From Bacilli bacterium (GTDB taxonomy: Bacteria; Bacillota_I; Bacilli_A; RF39; UBA660), in the NCBI GenBank assembly GCA_017432665.1, contig JAFRIS010000016.1:1-36522 (forward strand): a DNA stretch of 36,522 nucleotides, in the 5' to 3' direction. A program made the translations under genes and the position numbers. This document shows positions 8,290-16,203 of the stretch, piece after piece; the first letter of the stretch is position 1; the number at the start of each line of letters is the position of its first letter. The notes beneath the pieces are model-generated. The model saw only the letters and a list, made by a program, of their open reading frames with translations. It did not search any database and was not told the DNA's origin.

Positions 8290-10320
8290 TTAATTGTAAA
8301 TATAAAGTTCATGTTGGCATCTTGTACACGCTACATAAAGTAAATTTCTTTCGTTTTTACGATAAGAATTATTTCGATCATTATAAATAATTACACTATC
8401 AAACTCTAAACCTTTAGAAACATAAGCAGGAACAATTATTAATTCCTTAGTAAAACTCTTAGTAGTCGCATCCACTAAAGAAATATTAATATCATCTTTA
8501 ATTAAATTATAAAGAGCTTCCGCTTGCCTATCATCCTTAGTAATCAAAGCTGTACTTTTATACTTACTTTGTAATTCCTTAATATCTTTAATTAAGCTAT
8601 CTTTTAAGTACTCAACATCTTTTCTTATAACAACTGGTTTATTAGTATTTTTTCTAACTGCATTTACATGTTTTAGGTTAAGTATTTTGTTAGTATATTC
8701 AATTATTTCTGGAGAAGACCGATATGTCTTTAATAATTCTAAGTACTTGGTTTGTCCTCTAAATATATCTTTTAAGTCTTCTAATGAATCATAATGATAA
8801 TATGGATTAATATTTTGATTAATATCTCCTAGAATGGTAAAATCTGCTTTTTTAAATATTTCATTTATAATTAGATATTGTAGTTTACTATAATCCTGTG
8901 CTTCATCAATAATAACTTGTTTAATAGTAGATTCATAAATAAATCCTTCTAATTTTCCTTTTATATAAGCAAATATTAAAGCATCTTCATAATTAATTAC
9001 ATTTTTATTTATAAAACTATTAATAGTTTTTTCTGGCAGTTTAATCTTACAATATTCACTTAAATAAAAGTCTTTCATAATTTTTTTATAATCTTTTTTG
9101 AAATTACTATTTTCATATAATAGTTTTAAATAAGTTTTTACTTTAGTTCTCTTACCTTTATAATTATTAGAACAAAGCTTTTCAGCAATTTCCTCTACTC
9201 TTTCAAATAATGGTAAGCGATTATATTTATATTGTAGCATTTCATTAATATCATCTTTATCTACATAATGTATTTCATCTTCAAAAAAAGAATTAATAAA
9301 TTTGCAATTATTTATATAATCATTTAAGTAATCATCTAAGTCATTAATTATTTCATCACTCTGCTTATATTCTACTAATTCTGGATTAACTTCATTATAT
9401 GAATAATATCTAGATATAAAATCAGAAAAACTTTCTACTTCATGATATTCAGTAATAAAAGCTTCTAAATAATCTGAAAAAGTAGTTTGTAGTGTATTAT
9501 CTTCCCCTAGGGAAGGTAATACATCTGATATATACTCAGTAAAAATATTATTAGGTGAAAAAATTAATATATTATTACTATTCAAATTATTTAAACGGTA
9601 TAGCAAGAAAGCTATTCGATGTAAGGCAACAGTAGTTTTTCCAGAACCAGCAATTCCTTGAACAATTAAATTATCATCCTCCAAATTTCTAATTACTTTA
9701 TTTTGTTCCTGTTGAATAGTATTAACTACTTGCTTCATTCTGTCACTTGATTCTTCAGCCAAGACTTCTTGTAGTACTTCATCACTAATATTCAAGCTAT
9801 TATCAAAGACACCTAATAATTTGCAATTTTCAATCTTATACTGTCTTTTTCTTTTTAACTCACCACTAATAATACCTTCTGGGGCACTATAACTACAAGG
9901 ACCAGTTTCATAATCATAAAACAAACTACAAATGGGGCTTCTCCAATCATATAAAATATTATTAGAGTTTTTATCCTTTAAATAAGTAAGTGACATATAA
10001 ATATTAAATATTTCACCTTGGGTATCTTTAAAGACGATACTAGCAAAGTATGGTTTTGTTTTAATGTCACTAAGTCTTTTAAAATATCTTTGCCTTCTTA
10101 ATACTTTTTCTGCTTCCATTGAAGTCGCAGCCATTACTTGTTTTGCTTCTGCCAAATCAAAGCTGGACGAGTTTTCCCACATCATTTTTTTAAATTCACG
10201 TAGGTTTTCTTCATCGTTAAATACATCTTCTCCTAAAGAAGATAAAGTTTCTTCTAGTAGTTTTTGAACTTTTTTCAAGATTTTCTTTTCTTTGATAAAT
10301 TCAGTTTCACTAATTGGCAT
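8290..10320 (-). CDS. helD: HelD-type RNA polymerase-recycling ATPase
   Basis: This 676-residue superfamily 1 motor is of the HelD class, which binds RNA polymerase and removes it from stalled or post-termination complexes using ATP. A coiled-coil N-terminus (about 1-85) would enter the secondary channel. The hallmark YDWRSPICSLFYD is at 124-136 and the SSDRMKQVVNTIQQEQN box at 191-207. Walker A GIAGSGKTT is at 222-230, a DEAQDYS Walker B follows, and the protein ends YVACTRCQHELYIYN. The hallmark motifs separate it from UvrD, PcrA and Rep. The ATG at 10320 follows GGAGG. It is monocistronic, with its own terminator, and its leader carries a terminator-like hairpin. Some HelD proteins confer rifamycin tolerance; nothing here shows whether this one does. 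Confidence 0.93.
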   Translation of the reverse strand: MPISETEFIKEKKILKKVQKLLEETLSSLGEDVFNDEENLREFKKMMWENSSSFDLAEAKQVMAATSMEAEKVLRRQRYFKRLSDIKTKPYFASIVFKDTQGEIFNIYMSLTYLKDKNSNNILYDWRSPICSLFYDYETGPCSYSAPEGIISGELKRKRQYKIENCKLLGVFDNSLNISDEVLQEVLAEESSDRMKQVVNTIQQEQNKVIRNLEDDNLIVQGIAGSGKTTVALHRIAFLLYRLNNLNSNNILIFSPNNIFTEYISDVLPSLGEDNTLQTTFSDYLEAFITEYHEVESFSDFISRYYSYNEVNPELVEYKQSDEIINDLDDYLNDYINNCKFINSFFEDEIHYVDKDDINEMLQYKYNRLPLFERVEEIAEKLCSNNYKGKRTKVKTYLKLLYENSNFKKDYKKIMKDFYLSEYCKIKLPEKTINSFINKNVINYEDALIFAYIKGKLEGFIYESTIKQVIIDEAQDYSKLQYLIINEIFKKADFTILGDINQNINPYYHYDSLEDLKDIFRGQTKYLELLKTYRSSPEIIEYTNKILNLKHVNAVRKNTNKPVVIRKDVEYLKDSLIKDIKELQSKYKSTALITKDDRQAEALYNLIKDDINISLVDATTKSFTKELIIVPAYVSKGLEFDSVIIYNDRNNSYRKNERNLLYVACTRCQHELYIYN

Positions 10321-10351
10321 TTTTTCCTCCTTATAAATATATTAAACTAAG

Positions 10352-10375
10352 CAAAAAACCTACATTTTCATGTAG
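10352..10375 (-). promoter_or_regulatory. Possible transcription attenuator in the helD leader
   Basis: On the minus strand a 6-base stem CTACAT-GAAA-ATGTAG (10360-10375) with a GNRA-type loop is followed by GTTTTTTG. It sits between the likely helD promoter (10411-10439) and the start codon, about 30 bases before the ribosome site. The stem is short and A/T-rich, so efficiency is uncertain. Confidence 0.45.
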
Positions 10376-10410
10376 TGATAGATAAAGATATATCCAAAAA
10401 CGTCTTTTCA

Positions 10411-10439
10411 AATATATCACATGTATTTTAGTAATACAA
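10411..10439 (-). promoter_or_regulatory. Likely helD promoter
   Basis: The minus strand has TTGTAT (10434-10439), a 17-base spacer and TATATT (10411-10416). The predicted start near 10404 leaves a leader of about 84 bases, much longer than the 10-25 base leaders of other promoters in this window. Confidence 0.5.
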
Positions 10440-10485
10440 GTACTATTTTATAGTTATATCTATTTACCTAAATAAATATAACATA

Positions 10486-10511
10486 AAAAGTTAATGAATT
10501 CATTAACTTTT
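10486..10511 (-). terminator. Terminator after the DUF3267 gene
   Basis: Bases 10486-10511 are a perfect 26-base palindrome centred on GAATTC, overlapping the stop codon and ending in T residues on both strands. Confidence 0.75.
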
Positions 10512-11190
10512 AGATAATTGACAGTAAATAAATAATTAATAAAATTACTAATATAATTCCTGATGTCTTACTAATAGTGACTTTCTTTATATTTTTAAAT
10601 TGATAATCAGATTTAATATAATCCTTTATTTCTACTATTTCTAAATACTTACTTTTCTTCTTTGTTAAATCTTCATTAGAAATAAGTACAAACTGATCTG
10701 GTTCTCCTGATTCACTATAAATTACATCATTTAGTTTACTAATATAAATAAACATCATAATATCCATTGAAGCACCTATTAAATTAATTATTGATAACCA
10801 AATTAAGAGTGGTATATTGAAGAAATAGCCAATAATATAAGTAATTACTCCTAAAACCATAAAAGGCATTTGTAGAGATATTAAAATATTCTTCTTAGTA
10901 ATTTCTTGATATGCCATACAGTATAAAATACCCTTTTCTATACTAATACCATAAGCAATATTTTTCCTTTTAGTTCCTCCAATTAAATACCCTACTCCAT
11001 GGAAAAATTCATGTAAACACAAATACAGAATCATAATTAAAAAAGTAAGACCAATATTCATATCTAAATATAAATTAGCTTTGATTAAGAAACTGAAAGC
11101 TAACAAAAGAAAGAATATTATTGTACCCAGCACATTAGCAGGGATTAACTTCATCTTATATACATAAGCTTTTTTACTTGTTGTACTCAT
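10510..11190 (-). CDS. DUF3267-like integral membrane zincin
   Basis: This 226-residue membrane protein has about five hydrophobic segments and a metalloprotease-type HExxH, LHEFFHGVGY (about 60-69), inside a membrane helix. A candidate third zinc ligand lies in NLIGASMDIMM (about 136-146). This arrangement matches the DUF3267 (YgaP-like) family of putative membrane zinc peptidases, whose substrates are mostly unknown. A cytoplasmic region with EDLTKKKSKYLE precedes the last helix. The ATG at 11190 follows AGGTAA and lies 17 bases inside the end of the upstream phosphohexomutase gene, so the two are translationally coupled. Any functional link between them is unclear. Confidence 0.75.
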   Translation of the reverse strand: MSTTSKKAYVYKMKLIPANVLGTIIFFLLLAFSFLIKANLYLDMNIGLTFLIMILYLCLHEFFHGVGYLIGGTKRKNIAYGISIEKGILYCMAYQEITKKNILISLQMPFMVLGVITYIIGYFFNIPLLIWLSIINLIGASMDIMMFIYISKLNDVIYSESGEPDQFVLISNEDLTKKKSKYLEIVEIKDYIKSDYQFKNIKKVTISKTSGIILVILLIIYLLSII

Positions 11191-12553
11191 TAATTTTACC
11201 TATAAACTCTTTCTGTAATTCTTCTAGTCTTTCTTCTGTATTAGCCTCAAATCTAGCAGTTATATTAGGACCAGTATTAGAGTATCTTACTAAAGCCCAA
11301 CCATCATCAAAATTAACTCTTATACCATCAATGTCATTATATATATAGCCACAAGAATCAGCATATGCTTTAACTTTATCTACTACTTCTACCTTCTTTT
11401 CATCAGTAGATGTAAATTTTATCTCCTCGGTTGCATAATAATGATTAATTCCTTCTAATAAACCATCGATAGTTTTATCTGTCTTAGACATTATTTCTAA
11501 TAATCTTAATCCAGCATACATTCCACTATCGAATCCTGGCCAGCGATCATTGAAATAAACATGTCCTGATAATTCTGCACCAAGTGGTAAATTATCTTCT
11601 CTAACTTTAGCTTTAGTATAAGAATTGCCTGTACGATAACAAACACCCTCTGCTCCTAATCGTTCTATTTCATCACTAAGAGTCTTTGAACATTTTATAT
11701 CATATAAGAACTTCTTTTTAGTAACTTTATCAACAATATCACGAATAATAATAATTAAATAAATATCTGTAGGTATATACTTTCCTTCATTAGTAACTAT
11801 ACCTAGTCTATCACCATCTCCATCAAAAGATATACCTACATCAGCACCTATTTCTAGTACTTTGGCTTTTAATTGATCTAAGTTAGATTCTACACATGGA
11901 TCTGGATGATGATTAGGGAAATTACCATCACTTTCTTCATTTATAATAGTTAAATCCATTGGAAATAGTTCATAAATTTTGCGGCAGAAATTAGATGTTG
12001 CCCCATTAGCAGGATCTAATACTACTTTTAGTTTTCTCTCTCCGAAAACTAAATTAGTCTTATATAGTTCTATATATTCTGGTTCAATATTATAATCTTC
12101 AGTAATTCCTTCTCCAGTAAGAAAATCTCCTTCTAATAGTTCCGCTAAAAAGTCTTGTATTTCCTGTCCTTTACAATTACCTTTTTCATCAAAAGCAAAT
12201 TTTATTCCATTTTCATCTTTAGGATTATGAGAAGCTGTAATCATTGCTCCACTAGGTATTCCCATTTTTATACAAGCATAATAATACATTGGTGTTGTAC
12301 AAAGTCCTAATTTAACAACATCTACCCCAGTACTTGTAATACCTTTAATAACCGCTTCATAAAGACTAGGAGATGATAATCTGTTATCATGACCTACTAC
12401 ACATTTATTCTTACCAATTCTTTGAATATGAGTACCAAAACCCAATCCAAAAGTATATGCTGTATCCTCATCTATAGCTGTGGGATAAACACCCCTTATA
12501 TCATATCCTCTAAAAATATTTTTATCTAAATCATGTTTATATTTATATTCCAT
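11174..12553 (-). CDS. Phosphomannomutase/phosphoglucomutase (AlgC type)
   Basis: This cytosolic enzyme moves phosphate between C6 and C1 of glucose or mannose, feeding sugar-nucleotide synthesis for envelope polysaccharides. The 459-residue protein has the four alpha-D-phosphohexomutase domains: FRGYDIRGVYPT (14-25), phosphoserine loop TASHNPKD with S108, metal loop DGDGDR at 244-249, sugar-binding GAELSGHVYFND, and a C-terminal phosphate-binding RYSNTGPN. The start FRGYDIRG and the GAELSGH loop favour the dual-specificity AlgC/ManB group over GlmM or Pgm; exact substrate preference cannot be read from sequence. The ATG at 12553 has AGGAGGT ideally placed. It is followed by an overlapping DUF3267 gene. 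Confidence 0.9.
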   Translation of the reverse strand: MEYKYKHDLDKNIFRGYDIRGVYPTAIDEDTAYTFGLGFGTHIQRIGKNKCVVGHDNRLSSPSLYEAVIKGITSTGVDVVKLGLCTTPMYYYACIKMGIPSGAMITASHNPKDENGIKFAFDEKGNCKGQEIQDFLAELLEGDFLTGEGITEDYNIEPEYIELYKTNLVFGERKLKVVLDPANGATSNFCRKIYELFPMDLTIINEESDGNFPNHHPDPCVESNLDQLKAKVLEIGADVGISFDGDGDRLGIVTNEGKYIPTDIYLIIIIRDIVDKVTKKKFLYDIKCSKTLSDEIERLGAEGVCYRTGNSYTKAKVREDNLPLGAELSGHVYFNDRWPGFDSGMYAGLRLLEIMSKTDKTIDGLLEGINHYYATEEIKFTSTDEKKVEVVDKVKAYADSCGYIYNDIDGIRVNFDDGWALVRYSNTGPNITARFEANTEERLEELQKEFIGKINEYNK

Positions 12554-12570
12554 AAATACCTCCTACTTTT

Positions 12571-12598
12571 ATGATATCACAGAACAAACAAAAAGCAA
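12571..12598 (-). promoter_or_regulatory. Possible phosphohexomutase promoter overlapping a terminator
   Basis: The minus strand has TTGCTT (12593-12598), a 16-base spacer and TATCAT (12571-12576). The -35 lies in the 3' arm of the preceding terminator. The match is moderate. Confidence 0.4.
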
Positions 12599-12613
12599 GA
12601 ATTGTCTTGCTTT
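12592..12613 (-). terminator. Terminator after the ZIP transporter gene
   Basis: A 9-base stem AAAGCAAGA/TCTTGCTTT (12592-12600 with 12605-12613) is followed on the minus strand by TTGTTTGTT. It ends the three-gene pyrophosphatase operon. Confidence 0.8.
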
Positions 12614-12616
12614 TAT

Positions 12617-13372
12617 TTATCCAATTAACATTGATATTACAAGTAAACAAACACCAATAATAAGTCCTGTATAAGTTACTTGTTTTTGTTTTGTATTTTT
12701 AATTCTATCTAATAACTCATTGAATGCGATATAGATTAACATTCCTAATGTTAATGATAGAAGTATACCTAAAATTATTTCATCTAATACTACAAACTTG
12801 AAGGCATACATTATTAATCCTCCGCATAAAGTAGATATTGAAACTAATAATACCAATAATAAAGTTTTTTTATTATTCTTACCACTGTGATGTAGACTAC
12901 TGGTAATCACCATACCTAAAGGAATATTATGAAAACCGACTCCAATGGCTAAAGAAACAGCTAAATTACTATCAGTTAAAGCAGTTGAATATACAGCCAT
13001 ACCCTCAATAATATTATGAAGTATTAAAGCTAAAGTAGTCATAATACCAATATGTTCTAAATTAGCATTTGCTTCTTTCTTATTCATATGATGATCATGA
13101 TGATCTGGAATAAGTTTATCTAATCCGTTTAATAAGAAATATCCTACTACTGTGAATACAATAAATAATATAATATGTTTTATTCCTAAACTTTCAAATA
13201 TTTCAGGTAATAAATCGGTAATAATTAAAGTAACAATTACTCCAAAAGCTAATCCTATAGAAAAATCTATTACTTTATCTTTTTTATCTATTAATAAGGA
13301 GATAGTTGCTCCTAAAAGAATAAATAAACCTAAAATAAATGTTGTGAGTAAACCAATTTGATAACTTGTCAT
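12617..13372 (-). CDS. ZIP family divalent metal transporter
   Basis: This 251-residue inner-membrane protein has about eight hydrophobic segments. It has the two ZIP metal-site helices: HNIIEGMA (H119) in helix IV and HNIPLGM (H148) in helix V. A cytoplasmic His-rich loop HHDHH (about 91-95) follows helix III. Members import zinc, iron or manganese; the exact metal is not readable. I chose ATG 13372. The TAG stop of the upstream gene forms part of its ribosome site TAGGTGATAATT, so the genes are tightly coupled; the GTG at 13381 lies within that site. It shares an operon with a manganese-dependent-type pyrophosphatase, which makes manganese supply a reasonable but unproven role. Confidence 0.88.
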   Translation of the reverse strand: MTSYQIGLLTTFILGLFILLGATISLLIDKKDKVIDFSIGLAFGVIVTLIITDLLPEIFESLGIKHIILFIVFTVVGYFLLNGLDKLIPDHHDHHMNKKEANANLEHIGIMTTLALILHNIIEGMAVYSTALTDSNLAVSLAIGVGFHNIPLGMVITSSLHHSGKNNKKTLLLVLLVSISTLCGGLIMYAFKFVVLDEIILGILLSLTLGMLIYIAFNELLDRIKNTKQKQVTYTGLIIGVCLLVISMLIG

Positions 13373-13381
13373 AATTATCAC

Positions 13382-13897
13382 CTATCCTATAATATATTTT
13401 AATAATCCAAATGATATTAACATCATAATAATACTAGCTATAAATATACCTATTAATGCAGCAACAAATGATTTCTTACGATTCATTTCTAAAACAGAAG
13501 CTATTAAACAACCAGTCCAAGCACCAGTACCTGGCAATGGTATACCTACAAATAGTATTAAACCAATAAAACCGTATTTCTCTATTTGGCCTTTATGTTT
13601 ATCAACTTTTTTATCTAACCATTTTGCTACTTTGGAAAAACGTTTACTATTTCTCATCCAATCTAAAATATAGTTTATTAACCATAGTATAAATGGTACT
13701 GGAATAATATTTCCAATAATACTTATAATATAGCTTTTAAGTGGAGGTAATCCTAATAAAGAAGCAGCAATTAATCCTCCCCTAAGTTCAAGTATAGGCA
13801 TTAAAGAAATAATAAAAACAATTAGTTCTTTACCAAACGGTAACCCTCCTAAACCAGCAAAAGTTCCAACTATAAAAGCAACAATCTTCTCTACCAT
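13382..13897 (-). CDS. Small multidrug export family protein (PF06695-type)
   Basis: This 171-residue integral membrane protein has two motif-bearing hydrophobic hairpins. LPILELRGG-type sequence (MPILELRGGLIAASLLG, about 33-49) and LPGTGAWTGCLIAS (about 121-134) are the hallmarks of the Sm_multidrug_ex family, COG2426. That family is related to DedA/VTT flippases with re-entrant loops, so lipid or ion transport is as likely as drug export; the name comes from old annotation. A basic amphipathic segment (KRFSKVAKWLDKKVDKHKG, about 84-102) links the halves. The ATG at 13897 follows AGGAGG. It starts 8 bases after the pyrophosphatase gene and its stop overlaps the ZIP ribosome site. Confidence 0.8.
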   Translation of the reverse strand: MVEKIVAFIVGTFAGLGGLPFGKELIVFIISLMPILELRGGLIAASLLGLPPLKSYIISIIGNIIPVPFILWLINYILDWMRNSKRFSKVAKWLDKKVDKHKGQIEKYGFIGLILFVGIPLPGTGAWTGCLIASVLEMNRKKSFVAALIGIFIASIIMMLISFGLLKYIIG

Positions 13898-13905
13898 TTT
13901 TCCTC

Positions 13906-15522
13906 CTAATTCTCAAGTATTTCCATAATTACAGGAACAATATGTTTCTTTCTAGATACACATCCTTCAATAAAGTATCCTTCATAAACATCTGCTTGAT
14001 AAGCTAAACCAATAATATTAGCTCCTTTTTTATTATACATTACATAACTACCATTTTTAACAATATCAGTTACATATAAAGCAACTAAATTATAATTATT
14101 AGCTTCAGCCACTTTATCAAGAACATCTACATAAGCATCTATATCTCTTTCTATTTCATCAAAATTCATAGTAAAGAATTGTCCTATAGAAAAACGCTTA
14201 TCATTAACAGTATATAACTTATAGTCATTATATAAAACATCTTCTTTAGACATACCTTCCAATGAAGTGCCTGATTTTAATAATTCCATTCCATAACTTT
14301 GATAATTTACTCCCGCAATATTAGCTAATTCTTTTATTGCTTCTACATCTTTTAGAGTAGCTGTAGGACTTTTTAATACTAGTGTATCTGATAGTATTCC
14401 TGATAATAGAAGTCCTGCTATTTCACGAGGAATTTCAATATTCTTTTCTTTAAACAATATATAAATAATAGTACTAGTAGATCCTACTGCCATATTACGG
14501 AAATTTATTGGATTACTAGTCATAATAGTAGCTAAATTATGATGATCAAATATTTCTAGTATTTCAGCTTCTTCTAAACCTTCAACACTTTGCATTTTTT
14601 CATTATGATCTACTAATATTACTTGTTTAGGATGTTTCTCAGATAAATCAGTTATTTTCAATAATCCCAAACATTTATTATTTTTATTAACTACTGGATA
14701 GTTAGTATGTTTCAACTTATTATTTATATCTATGACATCAGAAACAAAGTCCGTTTCTAAAAAGCTGGTTGGATTATACATACTAACCATTGTTTTAATA
14801 TAATTAGCCAAGACTACGAATCTCGATATTTTATAAGTATCATATGGAGTACGAATAATATTAACATTATTTCTCTTAGCTATTTCAATATGTTCATCTT
14901 TAATCATAGAGTTACCTGATAGAATAATCATTTTAACTCCGGTATTAACAGCATATTCTATAATACTATGTCTATCTCCTACAATTAAAATATCATCTTT
15001 CTTTAATTCTACTTCGTTCATAAAAGTAGTACTCTTAAAAGCAGCGACTAGTAATTTACCTTGTATTTCAGAATCACAACGAGTAATTTCTTCTGCTTTT
15101 AAAACATATAACAAATTATCATAAGAAGTATATAGATTATCAATATTATCGTTTATTAAAACACGAGATAAGTCTTTAATAGTAATTAAACCATAAAAAG
15201 TATTATCATCTTTCACTACTGGTATACCCGTTAAATTGTTATCTAGCATTGCTTGATAAGCATGCAGTATACTACCAGTTTCTTTAATAAAGAATCCTTT
15301 ATGATAATCAATATCACGTAATTGTAATTTTACATCATTCAAATACTTAGGAACAGGAACATTAAAGTATTTTAAAGCATATTCTGTCTCTTTATTAATA
15401 TCTCCTATTATTCTAGCTTCAGTAGTATCACCTAAACTATTTTTTAAATAAGATAAACCTATTGCAGATACTACAGAATCAGTATCTGGTTTTTTGTGTC
15501 CAATGATAAATGTCTTATTCAT
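13906..15522 (-). CDS. ppaC: Family II inorganic pyrophosphatase with CBS/DRTGG regulatory insert
   Basis: This cytosolic enzyme hydrolyses pyrophosphate and so pulls biosynthetic reactions forward. At 538 residues it is the long, regulated form; the simple form is about 310. The DHH-fold start GHKKPDTDS gives H9, D13 and D15. A CBS repeat (about 80-125) is followed by a DRTGG domain (VGDRHSIIEYAVNTGVKM) and a second CBS repeat (about 258-295). The DHH core then resumes with LVDHNE and FDHHN, and a DHHA2 domain ends it. CBS-PPases of this layout bind adenine nucleotides (AMP/ADP inhibit, ATP or Ap4A activate in studied members). Tyr/Asp details here were not checked. It is the first gene of the operon with the export protein and ZIP genes. 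Confidence 0.95.
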   Translation of the reverse strand: MNKTFIIGHKKPDTDSVVSAIGLSYLKNSLGDTTEARIIGDINKETEYALKYFNVPVPKYLNDVKLQLRDIDYHKGFFIKETGSILHAYQAMLDNNLTGIPVVKDDNTFYGLITIKDLSRVLINDNIDNLYTSYDNLLYVLKAEEITRCDSEIQGKLLVAAFKSTTFMNEVELKKDDILIVGDRHSIIEYAVNTGVKMIILSGNSMIKDEHIEIAKRNNVNIIRTPYDTYKISRFVVLANYIKTMVSMYNPTSFLETDFVSDVIDINNKLKHTNYPVVNKNNKCLGLLKITDLSEKHPKQVILVDHNEKMQSVEGLEEAEILEIFDHHNLATIMTSNPINFRNMAVGSTSTIIYILFKEKNIEIPREIAGLLLSGILSDTLVLKSPTATLKDVEAIKELANIAGVNYQSYGMELLKSGTSLEGMSKEDVLYNDYKLYTVNDKRFSIGQFFTMNFDEIERDIDAYVDVLDKVAEANNYNLVALYVTDIVKNGSYVMYNKKGANIIGLAYQADVYEGYFIEGCVSRKKHIVPVIMEILEN

Positions 15523-15544
15523 AATCTCATCTTCTTTCGTGTAA

Positions 15545-15553
15545 ATTGTACCA
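15545..15553 (-). promoter_or_regulatory. Possible extended -10 promoter for ppaC
   Basis: The minus strand has TGG-TACAAT (15545-15553), an extended -10 element; no good -35 is visible, only a T-tract. The predicted leader is about 16 bases. Confidence 0.35.
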
Positions 15554-15569
15554 TAATTATAGATAAAAA

Positions 15570-15587
15570 AAAAGAGTTAACTCTTTT
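15570..15587 (-). terminator. Terminator after the HD-domain gene
   Basis: An 18-base perfect palindrome centred on GTTAAC is followed on the minus strand by nine T residues. An alternative GTTAAC/GTTAAC pairing overlaps it. Confidence 0.75.
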
Positions 15588-15588
15588 G

Positions 15589-16080
15589 TTAACGTAGATA
15601 GTTAATAATCATTAAGAAGAACACACTCAAACTAGTGGATAACTCTCTCTTAACACTAAAACTTCTTTCATAGATAGCAGCAACATCATCAATAATATCA
15701 ACTAACCAACTTTCTAAGTATTTAGGTGGTCTAAATGTCACTGGGAACATATGTGTTTTAATAATGTCTTCTTCCATTGGACTTAACTCATAATGCTTCT
15801 TAGCATTCTTTAAAGCAAATGAAGGATGTTTTCTAAGCCTTTTAATACTATCCATATCTGCTACTTCATCGATAAAGAAATCATGTAACATAGCCCCTCT
15901 TGTTGCTTTTTCATAGTCTAATCTTAACCCCTTAGTAATAACATATGTATAATATGCTACTCTTAAAGAATGATCATATCTAGATATTCCATGATGATCA
16001 ATATCTTTTAGTTTATTAAATTCTTTATTCGTAATAATATTTTTAACTACTTTGTAAAATCCTGTATTATATCTACGCAT
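15589..16080 (-). CDS. HD-domain phosphohydrolase
   Basis: This 163-residue cytosolic protein is a compact HD-superfamily hydrolase. Metal-site residues are H37 (SRYDHSLRVA), the HD pair at 66-67 (MLHDFF), a downstream KHPSFALKNA helix and D131 (IIDDVAAIYE). It belongs to the group of small stand-alone HD proteins (COG1418-like) related to YqeK and nucleotidases, but the substrate is not evident. It lacks transmembrane helices, GAF or RelA domains. The ATG at 16080 follows TGAGGT. The 108-base region upstream carries a terminator and a possible promoter; a second terminator follows, so it is probably monocistronic. Confidence 0.8.
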   Translation of the reverse strand: MRRYNTGFYKVVKNIITNKEFNKLKDIDHHGISRYDHSLRVAYYTYVITKGLRLDYEKATRGAMLHDFFIDEVADMDSIKRLRKHPSFALKNAKKHYELSPMEEDIIKTHMFPVTFRPPKYLESWLVDIIDDVAAIYERSFSVKRELSTSLSVFFLMIINYLR

Positions 16081-16149
16081 TTTATTACCTCATTTTTCTT
16101 CCTAAATAATGGTAACATATAAATACTTTTGTTGTAATAGATTTGACAT

Positions 16150-16180
16150 ATTTTAATACTAAGTTTACGCAATTTTACAA
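16150..16180 (-). promoter_or_regulatory. Possible promoter of the HD-domain gene
   Basis: The minus strand has TTGTAA (16175-16180) overlapping the T-tract of the dnaB terminator. It is followed by TATTAA at 16 bases or TAAAAT at 19 bases. Spacing is imperfect and the leader would be about 65 bases. Confidence 0.35.
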
Positions 16181-16184
16181 AAAA

Positions 16185-16203
16185 AAGAACTAGACAAGTT
16201 CTT
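16185..16203 (-). terminator. Terminator after dnaB
   Basis: A 7-base stem AAGAACT/AGTTCTT (16185-16191 with 16197-16203) is followed on the minus strand by a run of T. It overlaps the end of dnaB. Confidence 0.75.

Noticed and set aside
10360-10375. Mini-gene ATG AAA ATG TAG as an upstream peptide in the helD leader
   Set aside because: It encodes only Met-Lys-Met, lies inside the hairpin and has no ribosome site.
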